From an uncultured Candidatus Soleaferrea sp. (GTDB lineage: Bacteria > Bacillota > Clostridia > Oscillospirales > Ruminococcaceae): 36,571 nucleotides of DNA. Positions within the stretch are counted from its first letter, which is position 1, and each line of letters opens with the position of its first letter. The notes under the pieces were generated by a model, which saw only the letters and a list, made by a program, of their open reading frames with translations, did no database searches and was not told the DNA's origin. Below, in pieces: positions 9,437-18,461 of this stretch. The stretch lies in NCBI GenBank assembly GCA_934527325.1, contig CAKTAG010000004.1:1-36571 (forward strand), in the 5' to 3' direction. The translations under genes were made by a program, and so were the position numbers.

Positions 9437-10300
9437 TCAAATTGCCTGTGTACCTGCTGAAATCTCATTTATTTCTTGGGTTATTTTAGACTGTCTAACT
9501 TTATTAAATATAATATTAATATCTTGCAACATACCCTGCGCATTTTTATTAGCAGCTTCCATAGCTATTCTTCTAGCACCTTGTTCAGCAGCAAAAGCTT
9601 CTGTAATAGCACCATATAAAATTCCTGCTATATATAGTGGAACTACAGCATTAAAAACTTCTTGTACCGAAGGTTCATAAACAACATATTTTTGTTTTTT
9701 ACACACATTATTTAAATTGGTTAAATTCAAAGGTAATATTTTTTTTACATTCGGTTTTTGAACTAGAGTTGAAACAAATTTAGTAAATATAATATACACT
9801 TCTTGGAAGTGATTATTAATAAAATTATTTATTATTTTATTAGAAATTTCCATAGCTAATTCAAATGTTAATTTTTCATATATATTACTATAATCAAAAA
9901 GAAGATTATAATTTTGTTTTTTATAAAACTCAGAGATTTTTTTACCAATAGTTATAAACACCAAATCGCTTTTATTATATTTTTTTATATGTTGTTCTGT
10001 AAACCTAATTAAATTTCCATTATATCCACCAGCTAATCCTTTATCTCCCGCTAAAATAATATAACAACTTTTTTTTACTAAACTTTGGTTAACAAAAATA
10101 GAATCTACATTTTGCGATGTAAGCACAATATCGTTAATAAGATTATAAATTTTATTAAAAAAAGGCCTGGTTTGCTCAACCTGCTTTTTACTTTTTCTTA
10201 ATTTAGAAAAAGCAACAAGCTCCATAGCCTTAGTTATTTTCATTGTGTTTTCTATACTTTTTTTTCTTCTTTTAATATCTTTTATTCCACTTGCAGCCAT
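9437..10300 (-). CDS. atpG: ATP synthase F1 gamma subunit
   Basis: 287 residues. The N-terminal helix (IKDIKRRKKSIENTMKITKAM, broken here as a description of residues 6-26) and the C-terminal helix with RRIAMEAANKNA form the coiled-coil shaft that turns inside the alpha3beta3 ring. The middle Rossmann-like part is more diverged and Asn/Lys-rich. It starts with ATG 6 nt after atpA, preceded by GAAGGG, so it is probably translationally coupled to atpA. It ends in TGA, which is useful evidence that UGA is a true stop in this organism. Confidence 0.96.
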   Translation of the reverse strand: MAASGIKDIKRRKKSIENTMKITKAMELVAFSKLRKSKKQVEQTRPFFNKIYNLINDIVLTSQNVDSIFVNQSLVKKSCYIILAGDKGLAGGYNGNLIRFTEQHIKKYNKSDLVFITIGKKISEFYKKQNYNLLFDYSNIYEKLTFELAMEISNKIINNFINNHFQEVYIIFTKFVSTLVQKPNVKKILPLNLTNLNNVCKKQKYVVYEPSVQEVFNAVVPLYIAGILYGAITEAFAAEQGARRIAMEAANKNAQGMLQDINIIFNKVRQSKITQEINEISAGTQAI

Positions 10301-10306
10301 AAAAAA

Positions 10307-11827
10307 CTACCCTTCACTACTATTTAAAAATAATTTTTTAAATTCTCCTATTGCTTCTATAAGAGTTTTTTCTATCTCTGGTGTTAAATCTTTTGTTTTG
10401 CATATATTATATAATATTGTATTATAGTTATTTTCAATATAATTTATAAAATCATATTGAAAATCTATTATTTTATCCACTGGAATATCTAATAAAAAAT
10501 TATTTACTGCAAGGTATATTATTACCACCTGATGCTCAATTTTCATAGGTGAATTTTGTGGCTGTTTTAAAATCTCAACTATTCTTTCACCTTTTTTTAA
10601 TTGTATTTTTGTATCTTTATCTAAATCTGAGCTAAATTGAGCAAAAGCCTGCAACTCTCTATATTGTGAATAAGCCAATTTTAATGCACCTGCAATTTTT
10701 TTCATTGCTTTTATTTGTGCATTCCCTCCAACTCTAGAAACAGATATTCCAGAGTTTATAGCTGGCCTAACACCAGCATAAAATAATTCAGATTCTAAAA
10801 ATATTTGCCCATCGGTTATAGAAATTACATTTGTTGGTATATAGTCAGAAACATCTCCAGCTTGTGTTTCAACTATAGGTAAAGCTGTTAATGAACCACC
10901 ACCTAATTCATCATTAAGTTTAGTAGCTCTTTCAAGTAACCTAGAATGTAAATAAAAAATATCTCCTGGGTAAGCTTCCCTGCCAGGTGGCCTTTTAAGT
11001 AATAAAGAAAGTGCACGGTAAGCCACAGCATGTTTAGATAAATCATCGTAAACACAAAGAACATCTTTACCTTTATACATAAAATATTCACCAATTGAAC
11101 ACCCTGTATAAGGAGCAATATATTGTAATGATATTAAATCAGATGCTGTTGAAGAAACCACTATAGTATATTTCATAGCATCATGGCTTTTTAAAGTTTC
11201 AACAATTTGTGCTATAGTAGACCTTTTTTGACCAATAGCCACATATATACATATAATATTTTTATCTTTTTGGTTAAGTATAGTATCTATTGCAATTTCT
11301 GTTTTTCCTGTTTGCCTATCACCTATAATTAATTCCCTTTGACCTTTACCAATAGGCACCATAGCATCTATTGCTTTTATACCTGTTTCAAGAGGTTGCC
11401 TAACAGGTTGCCTTTCAATTATACCAGGCGCAACTGTTTCTATATTTCTATATTCACACGCTTCTATAGGTCCTTTTCCATCAATAGGTGCACCTAACCC
11501 ATTTACAACTCTGCCCAACAAACCTTCACCTACAGGTACAGAAATTATTTTCCCTGTTCTTTTTACCACACAACCTTCTTTAATTTTTCTATCTACACCC
11601 AATAAAACAGCCCCTACAGAATCTTCTTCAAGATTCATTGCCATAGCTAAAACTCCGGTTTCTACCTCTAGCAATTCACCAGACATACATTTTTTTAGGC
11701 CATATATAGTAATTATTCCATCCCCTACACTAGTTATTGTTCCTATATCATCTAACTCTATTTCACTTTTATAATTCTTTATTTTACTTTTTATTATATT
11801 TGCTATTTCACTTGATTTTATTTGCAA
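10307..11827 (-). CDS. atpA: ATP synthase F1 alpha subunit
   Basis: 506 residues, normal length. The non-catalytic nucleotide site P-loop GDRQTGKT is at 169-176. The segment RPAINSGISVSRVGG, typical of alpha, is present near residue 365, as is the N-terminal beta-barrel beginning at GTITSVGDGI. Alpha alternates with beta in the F1 head. The start is TTG with GGTGA about 7 nt upstream; the product from there matches family N-termini. It follows atpH by 69 nt. Confidence 0.98.
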   Translation of the reverse strand: MQIKSSEIANIIKSKIKNYKSEIELDDIGTITSVGDGIITIYGLKKCMSGELLEVETGVLAMAMNLEEDSVGAVLLGVDRKIKEGCVVKRTGKIISVPVGEGLLGRVVNGLGAPIDGKGPIEACEYRNIETVAPGIIERQPVRQPLETGIKAIDAMVPIGKGQRELIIGDRQTGKTEIAIDTILNQKDKNIICIYVAIGQKRSTIAQIVETLKSHDAMKYTIVVSSTASDLISLQYIAPYTGCSIGEYFMYKGKDVLCVYDDLSKHAVAYRALSLLLKRPPGREAYPGDIFYLHSRLLERATKLNDELGGGSLTALPIVETQAGDVSDYIPTNVISITDGQIFLESELFYAGVRPAINSGISVSRVGGNAQIKAMKKIAGALKLAYSQYRELQAFAQFSSDLDKDTKIQLKKGERIVEILKQPQNSPMKIEHQVVIIYLAVNNFLLDIPVDKIIDFQYDFINYIENNYNTILYNICKTKDLTPEIEKTLIEAIGEFKKLFLNSSEG

Positions 11828-11896
11828 ATTATTTCACCATTCTCTTTTAGAAGTTAGCGGTTACATTGTACTAAATAATTTTTCAACTTTTTTCTA

Positions 11897-12448
11897 TTAA
11901 ATTACTATTTTTAAAATATCTTTTTTTATACTATTCAATTTAGCTTTAACACTCATATCATACAATTTATCATCGGTTTTAATAATTATTCCACCAATTA
12001 TTTCATCGTTTACCATATATTGTGCAATAACTTTTTTGTTTAATAACTTTTCGCATTTAAAAATTACATCTGCTTTTTCATCGTTACTTAAGTTTATAGC
12101 AGTTGTTATAATTACCTTTTCTATATTATTGTTCTTGTAATAAATATTTTTATATCTATTTAATATATCTATTATTAATGAAATTCTATCGTTATCGATT
12201 AAAACTTTTATAAAATTAACAATATATTCAATCACTCTACCAGAATAAATTTCATCAACTAATTCTTTTTTTTTAACTTTACTAATAGTAGGTATTTTTA
12301 ATAGGTTAACTAAATCAACGTTCTGATTTAAAGTTTCTTCAACAAAAATAATTTGGTCAAACAATACATCTTTTATTAACTCTTCTTCAGAAAATTTATA
12401 CAGACTATTTGCATAAATTTTTACTAATTTATTAGAATTAGTCATCAT
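11897..12448 (-). CDS. atpH: ATP synthase delta subunit
   Basis: 183 residues, typical for delta (OSCP-like). The N-terminal helical bundle starts at KIYANSLYKFSEE. The C-terminal part ends with the GGIIIKTDDKLYDMSVKAKL segment (positions about 151-170), which resembles the conserved end of the family. It clamps the b-subunit stator stalk to the top of F1. Two ATG codons stand in tandem at the start, and the ATGA overlap with the TGA of atpF implies translational coupling. A run of nine A residues encodes KKKE without disturbing the frame. Confidence 0.93.
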   Translation of the reverse strand: MMTNSNKLVKIYANSLYKFSEEELIKDVLFDQIIFVEETLNQNVDLVNLLKIPTISKVKKKELVDEIYSGRVIEYIVNFIKVLIDNDRISLIIDILNRYKNIYYKNNNIEKVIITTAINLSNDEKADVIFKCEKLLNKKVIAQYMVNDEIIGGIIIKTDDKLYDMSVKAKLNSIKKDILKIVI

Positions 12449-12951
12449 GCTTTAACCTCATTAAAAAATTCATCTATAATTTCTTTGTGTTTATCTGTTG
12501 GAATTTCTTTTTTAATAACTTTAGAAGTAGCCAATACTATTACATCTACAACTTGATTTTTAATATTGTTAATTGCTTTTTTAGATTCTAATTTAATTTC
12601 TTGATCTGCTTTTTTTATTAAATCATCTGCTGTTGCCTTAGCTACTTTAATAATTTCATTAGATTGCTGATAAGCTCTAGTTTTTGCCACATCAATAATT
12701 TTTTCAGCTTCTTTATTAACCTCTTTTAACTTAGATTCATAAACATTTTTAAATTGCTCTGCTTCTGCTAATGCTGTTTGGGCATTATTATAACTTTCTT
12801 CAACTTCTAATTTTCTACTTTCTAACATTTTATTAACAGGTTTAAATAAAAATCTTTTTATAATTTTATAAAGTATAAATGTATTAACTAAATTAAAAAT
12901 AATCGTCCATTTATCAATAGATAAAAAACTAAGGTATTCTCCCGGAGACAT
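12445..12951 (-). CDS. atpF: ATP synthase Fo b subunit
   Basis: 168 residues. One N-terminal membrane helix (about 14-33, within WTIIFNLVNTFILYKII) is followed by a long Lys/Glu/Ala-rich amphipathic coiled coil ending in VIKKEIPTDKHKEIIDEF, the usual layout of the peripheral stator. AAGGAGG precedes the ATG. It ends in TGA overlapping the atpH start. Sequence identity in b subunits is low, so the call combines layout with position between atpE and atpH. Confidence 0.95.
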   Translation of the reverse strand: MSPGEYLSFLSIDKWTIIFNLVNTFILYKIIKRFLFKPVNKMLESRKLEVEESYNNAQTALAEAEQFKNVYESKLKEVNKEAEKIIDVAKTRAYQQSNEIIKVAKATADDLIKKADQEIKLESKKAINNIKNQVVDVIVLATSKVIKKEIPTDKHKEIIDEFFNEVKA

Positions 12952-12984
12952 TTGTATACCTCCTTGTACTTATATAAATAAAAT

Positions 12985-13245
12985 TTAACCTAACATATTT
13001 ACCAGTGGGTTTAAATACAATAAAATCATAGCAACAACTAAACCATATATACCAGTTGTTTCTGCTATTGCAGCACCTAAAACTAAATTTTTTGTAATAA
13101 GCGATGCCGCTTCTGGCTGCCTTGCCACTGCCTCAACTGCTTTACCAGCTGCATAACCTTGACCTATACCAGGTCCAATACCAGCTATTACAGCTATCCC
13201 TGCCCCTATTGCAGAAGCTCCTAATACTATTGCCTTTTCTAACAT
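12985..13245 (-). CDS. atpE: ATP synthase Fo c subunit, Na+-type signature
   Basis: 86 residues forming two membrane helices joined by the polar ARQPEA loop. The first helix has the Gly-rich GIGPGIGQGYAAG. The ion-binding set is Gln29, Glu62, Thr63 and Tyr67, which aligns at a constant offset of three with Gln32, Glu65, Ser66 and Tyr70 of the Ilyobacter tartaricus Na+ c-ring; Thr replaces Ser and keeps the hydroxyl. This predicts a Na+-coupled enzyme, though coupling ion cannot be proved from sequence. A very strong GGGGAGG ribosome site precedes the ATG, fitting the high copy number of c. Confidence 0.97.
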   Translation of the reverse strand: MLEKAIVLGASAIGAGIAVIAGIGPGIGQGYAAGKAVEAVARQPEAASLITKNLVLGAAIAETTGIYGLVVAMILLYLNPLVNMLG

Positions 13246-13316
13246 AAAAAATCCTCCCCAAAATTAATTTAAAAATACAAATTAGTAATCTCTTGTTAAC
13301 TAATTAATAAATAATT

Positions 13317-14033
13317 TTAAACCTCTTTAGCAGATGCAACATAAGCCATTGTTAAAGAAATAAATATAAAAGCTTGTATAAATGCAGTAAATAAATCAAA
13401 ATAAACAGCTAGTACTGCCGGTAAACCTATTTGAAAAATTGGTATATACTTACCTATTATTGGTATCAATGAACTTAACGCTGCTAAACCCGTATATATT
13501 AATTGTGAAATAATTAACCCTGCCGCAATATTACCAAAATGACGAAAACTTAACGAAATTGGAACAGCTAATTCACTAATAATATTCATTGGCAACATAA
13601 TTGCCACAGGTTTAAAAAAAGATGTTATATAACCCTTTAAACCTTTATATTTAATACCATTATATTGAATCATAAAAAATGTCATTAAAGCCCAAGTAAG
13701 AGTCATGTTAAAATCAGCAGTAGGTGGCCTTAAAGTAACTAAACTGCATAAGCTAGATAAAAGTGAAAAAATAAAAAGAGCTGTTATATATGGAACAAAT
13801 ACCTCGTTGCCACTACCCATAGATGAACCAACCAAATTATTCATCATAATAACAAACTTTTCTGCTAAAATTTGCTTATTTTTTAAATTTCTTTTAGTCA
13901 TATTCCATGTTAATATTTTTATAATAATAAAAACTAAAAACATTATTCCCCATGATATTATTACGGTTTCTGTAATTGGTATTCCACCAAATAACGGCAA
14001 AACAAAAATTATTTTTGGGCCATTAATATTCAT
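13317..14033 (-). CDS. atpB: ATP synthase Fo a subunit
   Basis: 238 residues with five to six membrane helices. The essential stator arginine is Arg164 in LSFRHFGNIAAG, followed by the conserved C-terminal helix containing FDLFTAFIQAFIF. Subunit a forms the two half-channels that carry the coupling ion to and from the c-ring. AGAGGTGG precedes the ATG. The N-terminus is short, beginning close to the first helix region. Neighbours are atpI upstream and atpE 71 nt downstream, the standard order. Confidence 0.97.
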   Translation of the reverse strand: MNINGPKIIFVLPLFGGIPITETVIISWGIMFLVFIIIKILTWNMTKRNLKNKQILAEKFVIMMNNLVGSSMGSGNEVFVPYITALFIFSLLSSLCSLVTLRPPTADFNMTLTWALMTFFMIQYNGIKYKGLKGYITSFFKPVAIMLPMNIISELAVPISLSFRHFGNIAAGLIISQLIYTGLAALSSLIPIIGKYIPIFQIGLPAVLAVYFDLFTAFIQAFIFISLTMAYVASAKEV

Positions 14034-14095
14034 ATATTTATTCCACCTCTTTTTTGCCTAGTATTTGCACAAAAAATTTTTTATCAATAACTCTA

Positions 14096-14485
14096 TCATT
14101 TAAAATCTCTAACTATAATAGCTTGAATAAATATTGCTAACTTTGGAAAAAACAAAGTCACTAAAAACGAAAAAACATCAACACAAGTAAATTTTGTAGC
14201 AACAACAATTACAATACCTGTAAACAAATACCTAATTATATAACCTACAATTGCTTTATTTTTTACTTTGTTTTTCTGTACTTTAAGTAACTGTTCCATA
14301 TTTACACAAATAAAAATAAAATTTAAAATTCCATATCCACTACCTAAAATAATTCCCAATAACACATATAAATTATATTTCCCCAAAAAAATCAACCCTA
14401 CATAAAATATTATGTCCAATAAAGCTACAATGCAAGCCACTGTTTTTATTTGTTGTTTCAATGATTGATCTTTTATAATATTCAT
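14096..14485 (-). CDS. atpI: ATP synthase subunit I-like membrane protein
   Basis: 129 residues with four predicted membrane helices (about 15-33, 38-60, 84-101 and 103-123), separated by a Lys-rich loop after residue 68. AtpI proteins are poorly conserved; size, topology and position directly before atpB identify it. Known members help assemble or stabilise the c-ring, and some are linked to Mg2+ handling. The glycine-containing second helix (GIILGSGYGILN) is reminiscent of the family. An AAGGAT site precedes the ATG, and the gene is 17 nt after the fumarase subunit. Confidence 0.75.
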   Translation of the reverse strand: MNIIKDQSLKQQIKTVACIVALLDIIFYVGLIFLGKYNLYVLLGIILGSGYGILNFIFICVNMEQLLKVQKNKVKNKAIVGYIIRYLFTGIVIVVATKFTCVDVFSFLVTLFFPKLAIFIQAIIVRDFK

Positions 14486-14502
14486 ATGGTTAAAATCCTT
14501 TT

Positions 14503-15348
14503 TTAAATAATAGCAGTTAAATGCCTAGTTGCGTGGCAACCCATATTAACTGCTACAGGCAACGAAGCTATATGAGTAGGGTACCATTCTATATTTACAG
14601 CTAAAGCTGTTACGTTACTACTAAACCCTTGTTGGTATATGTTTAATTTGTTTACTTCATTTAAAATCTTTAATTCTAAATCCTCGTACCTCTTATCATC
14701 ATTTCTTATATCTATACTGCGGCATAACGCTTTTTTAGCAAGGTACGCACAATATTCAAAATCTCCACCTATTCCAATACCAATAACTACAGGTGGGCAA
14801 GCATTTGCACCAGCTGTTTCAATTGTCTCTTTAACAAAATCAATTACATCTTCTTCCCCACTAGTAGGTGTCATCATTTTAATTTTACTCATATTTTCAC
14901 TTCCAAAGCCTTTTGGAACAACTGTAATTTCTATTTTATCACCACAAACTACATCTGTATAAATTATTGCTGGTGTATTGTTATTAGTATTATTTCTGCT
15001 ATATAATGGATCTGTAACTATTGAACAACGTAAATATCCATTGTGGTAACCATTGGCCACACCATCATTTATTGCTTCTTTTAAAGAACCACCAACAATT
15101 TTAACATTTTGCCCTATTTTGGCAAAAACAACTACTAAACCAGTATCTTGACAAATTGGTATATTCTTTTCTTCAGCATATTTATAATTTTCTATTAATA
15201 AGTCAACTATATTATTTTTTATTTTATTATCATTATTTTCAGAATATTTATTTAATATTTTTTTTACATCATTTGGTAAAAATATATTAGATTTTATACA
15301 TAAATCAGAAATAACATTTGTTACCTCTTTGATATGAATTTCTCTCAT
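14503..15348 (-). CDS. Class I fumarase-type hydratase, alpha subunit
   Basis: 281 residues from the ATG at 15348, chosen because family members begin MREI; the frame extends to a TTG at 15372. Three cysteines in family positions would hold the catalytic [4Fe-4S] cluster: Cys66 in CQDTG, Cys184 in NACPP and Cys271 in MGCHATRH. In two-subunit fumarases and tartrate dehydratases the alpha subunit carries the cluster and pairs with a beta subunit for reversible hydration of fumarate to malate. No beta subunit is encoded here: the next gene down is atpI and the next gene up an amidohydrolase. The substrate (fumarate or tartrate) cannot be separated by eye. Such enzymes are oxygen-sensitive, fitting an anaerobe. 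Confidence 0.9.
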   Translation of the reverse strand: MREIHIKEVTNVISDLCIKSNIFLPNDVKKILNKYSENNDNKIKNNIVDLLIENYKYAEEKNIPICQDTGLVVVFAKIGQNVKIVGGSLKEAINDGVANGYHNGYLRCSIVTDPLYSRNNTNNNTPAIIYTDVVCGDKIEITVVPKGFGSENMSKIKMMTPTSGEEDVIDFVKETIETAGANACPPVVIGIGIGGDFEYCAYLAKKALCRSIDIRNDDKRYEDLELKILNEVNKLNIYQQGFSSNVTALAVNIEWYPTHIASLPVAVNMGCHATRHLTAII

Positions 15349-15413
15349 TATTAATTTATATTTCACCACCAATAATTACGCTAACCAAATTCATCTACTA
15401 TATTATTTTTTTA

Positions 15414-16577
15414 TTATATTACCCGTTCACCATTAATTATAACAATTTTAGGTTTAACTTTTAACTCAAATGGGTCTTCATCAAATAAAATTATATCTGC
15501 GTTCTTTCCAACTTCTAATGAACCAATTTTATCATCTAACCCACATATTTTAGCAGGGTTTAATGTAATAGATTTTAAAGCATCTGTTTTGCTCATTCCC
15601 TCTTTAATAGCCAAAGCAGCAGAAAACGCAATATAATCAACAGGTACAACAGGGTGATCTGTTGCTATAGCTACATCTACCCCCTCGTTATTCAATTTAA
15701 CAGGGTTAAAAGTCGTCAAATTTTTCATCTCTACTTTGCATCTATCACAAAATAATGGTCCAGTTATAACTTTAGCATTTTCATCTTTTAAATCTTTTGC
15801 TATTAAATAACCTTCTGTTCCATGAATAATAACATAATCTAAATTAAATTCTTTAGATATTCTTATAGCAGTAAAAATATCATCTGCTCTATGGCAATGA
15901 AAATGAGCTTGAATTTTTTTTTGAAGCAAAGGTATTAAAGCTTCACATTTAACATCATAATCTGGCTCATTGTAATCTTCATCTGTTTCAGCATAGTCTA
16001 TTTCGTTCATATATTTTTTTGCTTTTTGCAATTGTTCCCTAATTACTGCCGCAACAGCCATCCTAGTAGATGGTAACTCATCTTTACTTCCATAATTTTT
16101 TTTAGGATTTTCACCCAAAGCAAATTTAATAGCTAAAGGTTCTTTAATAACCATATTATCAACTCTGTGGCCAAAAGTTTTCATTGCAATAATTTGACCA
16201 CCTATTGGGTTAGCACTACCTGGTGCCACTATTGCAGAAGTAACTCCTGCCTCTAACGCATCTCTAAAACATCTATCAAATGGGTTTATAGAATCAATAG
16301 CTCTTAAATGTGGTGTAGAAGGATCATTCTCTTCATTTCCATCTTCACCCTCAATGCCTGTAGCATCCTCCCACATACTTATGTGGCAGTGCGCATCTAT
16401 AAACCCAGGGTAAGCCGACATACCATCTCCATCTATCACAACATCATCTATACTTAACCAATCATCTATGTCACTCATAGAACCTATTTTAGAAATATTA
16501 ATACCTTCTATAAAAATATATCCATTTTCTATTATGTTACCTACTCCAGAGTGCACCTTTACATTTTTTATAAACAT
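15414..16577 (-). CDS. Metal-dependent amidohydrolase (imidazolonepropionase-like)
   Basis: 387 residues. The N-terminal beta-sandwich leads into the TIM-barrel metal site DAHCH (His63 and His65). Later family histidines appear in HFHCHRADD and IIHGTEG, and the catalytic Asp in ATDHP. The C-terminus returns to the sandwich with GSLEVGKNADIILFDEDP. The set matches the imidazolonepropionase/dihydroorotase-like superfamily. No histidine-degradation genes are adjacent and the protein is shorter than typical HutI, so the substrate is unknown; a cyclic amide or a dipeptide are both possible. The ATG has AAGGAT about 11 nt upstream. A run of nine A residues is in frame. It lies between galU and the fumarase subunit. 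Confidence 0.9.
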   Translation of the reverse strand: MFIKNVKVHSGVGNIIENGYIFIEGINISKIGSMSDIDDWLSIDDVVIDGDGMSAYPGFIDAHCHISMWEDATGIEGEDGNEENDPSTPHLRAIDSINPFDRCFRDALEAGVTSAIVAPGSANPIGGQIIAMKTFGHRVDNMVIKEPLAIKFALGENPKKNYGSKDELPSTRMAVAAVIREQLQKAKKYMNEIDYAETDEDYNEPDYDVKCEALIPLLQKKIQAHFHCHRADDIFTAIRISKEFNLDYVIIHGTEGYLIAKDLKDENAKVITGPLFCDRCKVEMKNLTTFNPVKLNNEGVDVAIATDHPVVPVDYIAFSAALAIKEGMSKTDALKSITLNPAKICGLDDKIGSLEVGKNADIILFDEDPFELKVKPKIVIINGERVI

Positions 16578-16614
16578 TTATTACATTATCCTTTTTTATA
16601 AAATTTATAAATTT

Positions 16615-17484
16615 TTACAACGTTAAAGATTTTATATACGCTTTAAAGCTTTCACCAATCTCATTATGTTTAATTCCAAGTTCAACAATTGCTTTTAAAA
16701 TTTCCAGCTTATTTCCTATGTCGTATCTTATTCCATCATAGTTTACACCTATAATTCCAGTTTTTCTAGCCATAATAGCCATCGCATCTGTCAGTTGTAC
16801 TTCTCCGTTACTTCCAGCTGGTAAATTTTCTAATAATTTAAATATATTACCATCTAAAATACATCTACCCAATATAGAAAAATTAGATAATACTTTATCT
16901 GGTGTAGGTTTTTCTACCATATCTAAAACTTTATATGTTTTACCTTCAATATGTTCAACAGCCAAAGAAGAATAACTTAATATTTGTTCGTCTGTTACTT
17001 TTTTTATTCCTACAACACCCATATTATATTTGTTATAAGCTTTGCAAAGCTGTAAACAAGCTGGTTCACCATCATTAATTATTATATCATCACCATACAA
17101 AACAGCAAAAGGTTCATTACCAACAAATGGCTTTGCAGAATAAACCGCATGCCCTAACCCCTTTGTCTCTTTTTGACGAATATAATGAATATTAGCCATA
17201 TCAGCTATTTTTTTTACTCTATTATATTCATCCTCTTTACCAGAAAGTAACAACCTAGATTCTAATTCTGGAGATCTATCAAAGTGATCTTCTATAACCG
17301 TTTTACCACGATTTGTAATTATTAATATATCTTCTATTCCAGAATTAACAGCTTCTTCAACTATGTATTGTATTGCCGGTTTATCTACAATTGTTAACAT
17401 TTCTTTAGGCATTGCCTTAGAAGCTGGCAAAACTCTAGTTCCTAAACCTGCTGCTGGTATAACAGCTTTTTTTACTTTACTCAT
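16615..17484 (-). CDS. galU: UTP-glucose-1-phosphate uridylyltransferase
   Basis: 289 residues, typical GalU length. The nucleotide-binding signature AAGLGTRVLPASKAMPKEML occupies roughly residues 11-30. VLYGDDII supplies the metal-binding Asp, and VEKPTPDKV and GEVQLTDAM follow in family order. The enzyme makes UDP-glucose from UTP and glucose-1-phosphate for envelope glycolipids and polysaccharides. AAGGGGA precedes the ATG. It is 28 nt after the zinc-ribbon membrane protein and 37 nt before the amidohydrolase, so probably in the same transcript. Confidence 0.97.
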   Translation of the reverse strand: MSKVKKAVIPAAGLGTRVLPASKAMPKEMLTIVDKPAIQYIVEEAVNSGIEDILIITNRGKTVIEDHFDRSPELESRLLLSGKEDEYNRVKKIADMANIHYIRQKETKGLGHAVYSAKPFVGNEPFAVLYGDDIIINDGEPACLQLCKAYNKYNMGVVGIKKVTDEQILSYSSLAVEHIEGKTYKVLDMVEKPTPDKVLSNFSILGRCILDGNIFKLLENLPAGSNGEVQLTDAMAIMARKTGIIGVNYDGIRYDIGNKLEILKAIVELGIKHNEIGESFKAYIKSLTL

Positions 17485-17512
17485 AAATAATTTTCCCCTT
17501 ACTAAACAATAT

Positions 17513-18430
17513 TTAAATTAGCAAACTCTTTACACATAATAATAAAAAACCAACTACAAAAACTATAGCGTAATTTACTGAACCTTTTTTAGCTAATGCA
17601 TATCTATAATCAACATCATTAGCATACATTTGCCTATTTATAGATTTTATTTTTTTTACACTAATTGCCTTATAAATACTAGTTGCAGAAAAGCCCATTA
17701 TAACTGCTAAAATAAAATATCCAAAATCTATATAATTAATTATTTGCGGGTTTTTATTAATAAAAGCCATTAATTGCTCTACTATAAAATTATAAGAATT
17801 AGTAGAATCTAACATCATTTTTATAATATTGGTTGGTAAAAATATAACAGAAATTAACATTCTAATAAGTAAAAATATTGTTCCTGCTAAATACATTTTT
17901 CTATAAAAAAAATACAGTTCATTAAAAAAAAACGCACTTAAATTAAAATTCATAAAAGAATGTTTATTTTTTTCAATAGCTTTAAACTTAACAAGGTAAG
18001 ATAATGCTCCAGAACCTAAATACGAAAACCAATCTTTAATATTTATACCAAATATTGTTTCTTCTTTTATTATTTTTTCAGTGTTAAATATAAACATTTC
18101 TGGACTAACATCTAATGGCATTCCACAATTAGAACAAATTTTATTTTTTTCATCATTCAGTTCACTACAATAAGGACATTTTATTTGTTTTTTTTCTTTT
18201 TCAGCTTGTTTTTTTTTTACATTTTCATCTTCTTGAATTGCTTCTTTTTTTATTTCTAAAGTTGGCTTGTAAAAATATTTTCCATGAGAATTTTCATATA
18301 AACAATTACCTATTTGTTTATAGCAACTTTTATGGTACGGTGTTCCACATTCAGGGCAAACTACTATTTGGTCATCCTCTTTAAATTCCTTATTACAAAC
18401 TGGACATTTTTCCCCTATAAATCTATTCAC
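17513..18430 (-). CDS. RING-like/zinc-ribbon protein with DUF2628-like membrane domain
   Basis: 305 residues in three parts. Residues 1-50 hold a prokaryotic RING-like treble fold with CPVC, CPEC, HKSC and a later Cys. About 85-105 is a zinc ribbon, CPYC...CSNC. The C-terminal half has an aromatic AFFFNELYFFYRKMYLAG stretch typical of DUF2628-like proteins and three hydrophobic helices (about 183-203, 235-257, 287-305). The cytoplasmic metal domains presumably act as a binding platform at the membrane; the function is unknown. The start is GTG with AAGGGG at good distance. A Lys/Glu/Gln linker contains a ten-A run (18209-18218 on the plus strand as T) that remains in frame, a useful comparison with prfB upstream. 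It lies 31 nt after prfB. Confidence 0.8.
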   Translation of the reverse strand: MNRFIGEKCPVCNKEFKEDDQIVVCPECGTPYHKSCYKQIGNCLYENSHGKYFYKPTLEIKKEAIQEDENVKKKQAEKEKKQIKCPYCSELNDEKNKICSNCGMPLDVSPEMFIFNTEKIIKEETIFGINIKDWFSYLGSGALSYLVKFKAIEKNKHSFMNFNLSAFFFNELYFFYRKMYLAGTIFLLIRMLISVIFLPTNIIKMMLDSTNSYNFIVEQLMAFINKNPQIINYIDFGYFILAVIMGFSATSIYKAISVKKIKSINRQMYANDVDYRYALAKKGSVNYAIVFVVGFLLLCVKSLLI

Positions 18431-18461
18431 TTAAAATTACCCCTTTATTTAGAAGTTAAAT

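Noticed and set aside
9437..9439. Possible reassignment of UGA to tryptophan, suggested by the broken RF2 gene and low GC
   Set aside because: atpG, atpF and tgt end in TGA at normal family lengths and tryptophan is encoded by TGG throughout, so UGA is a stop.
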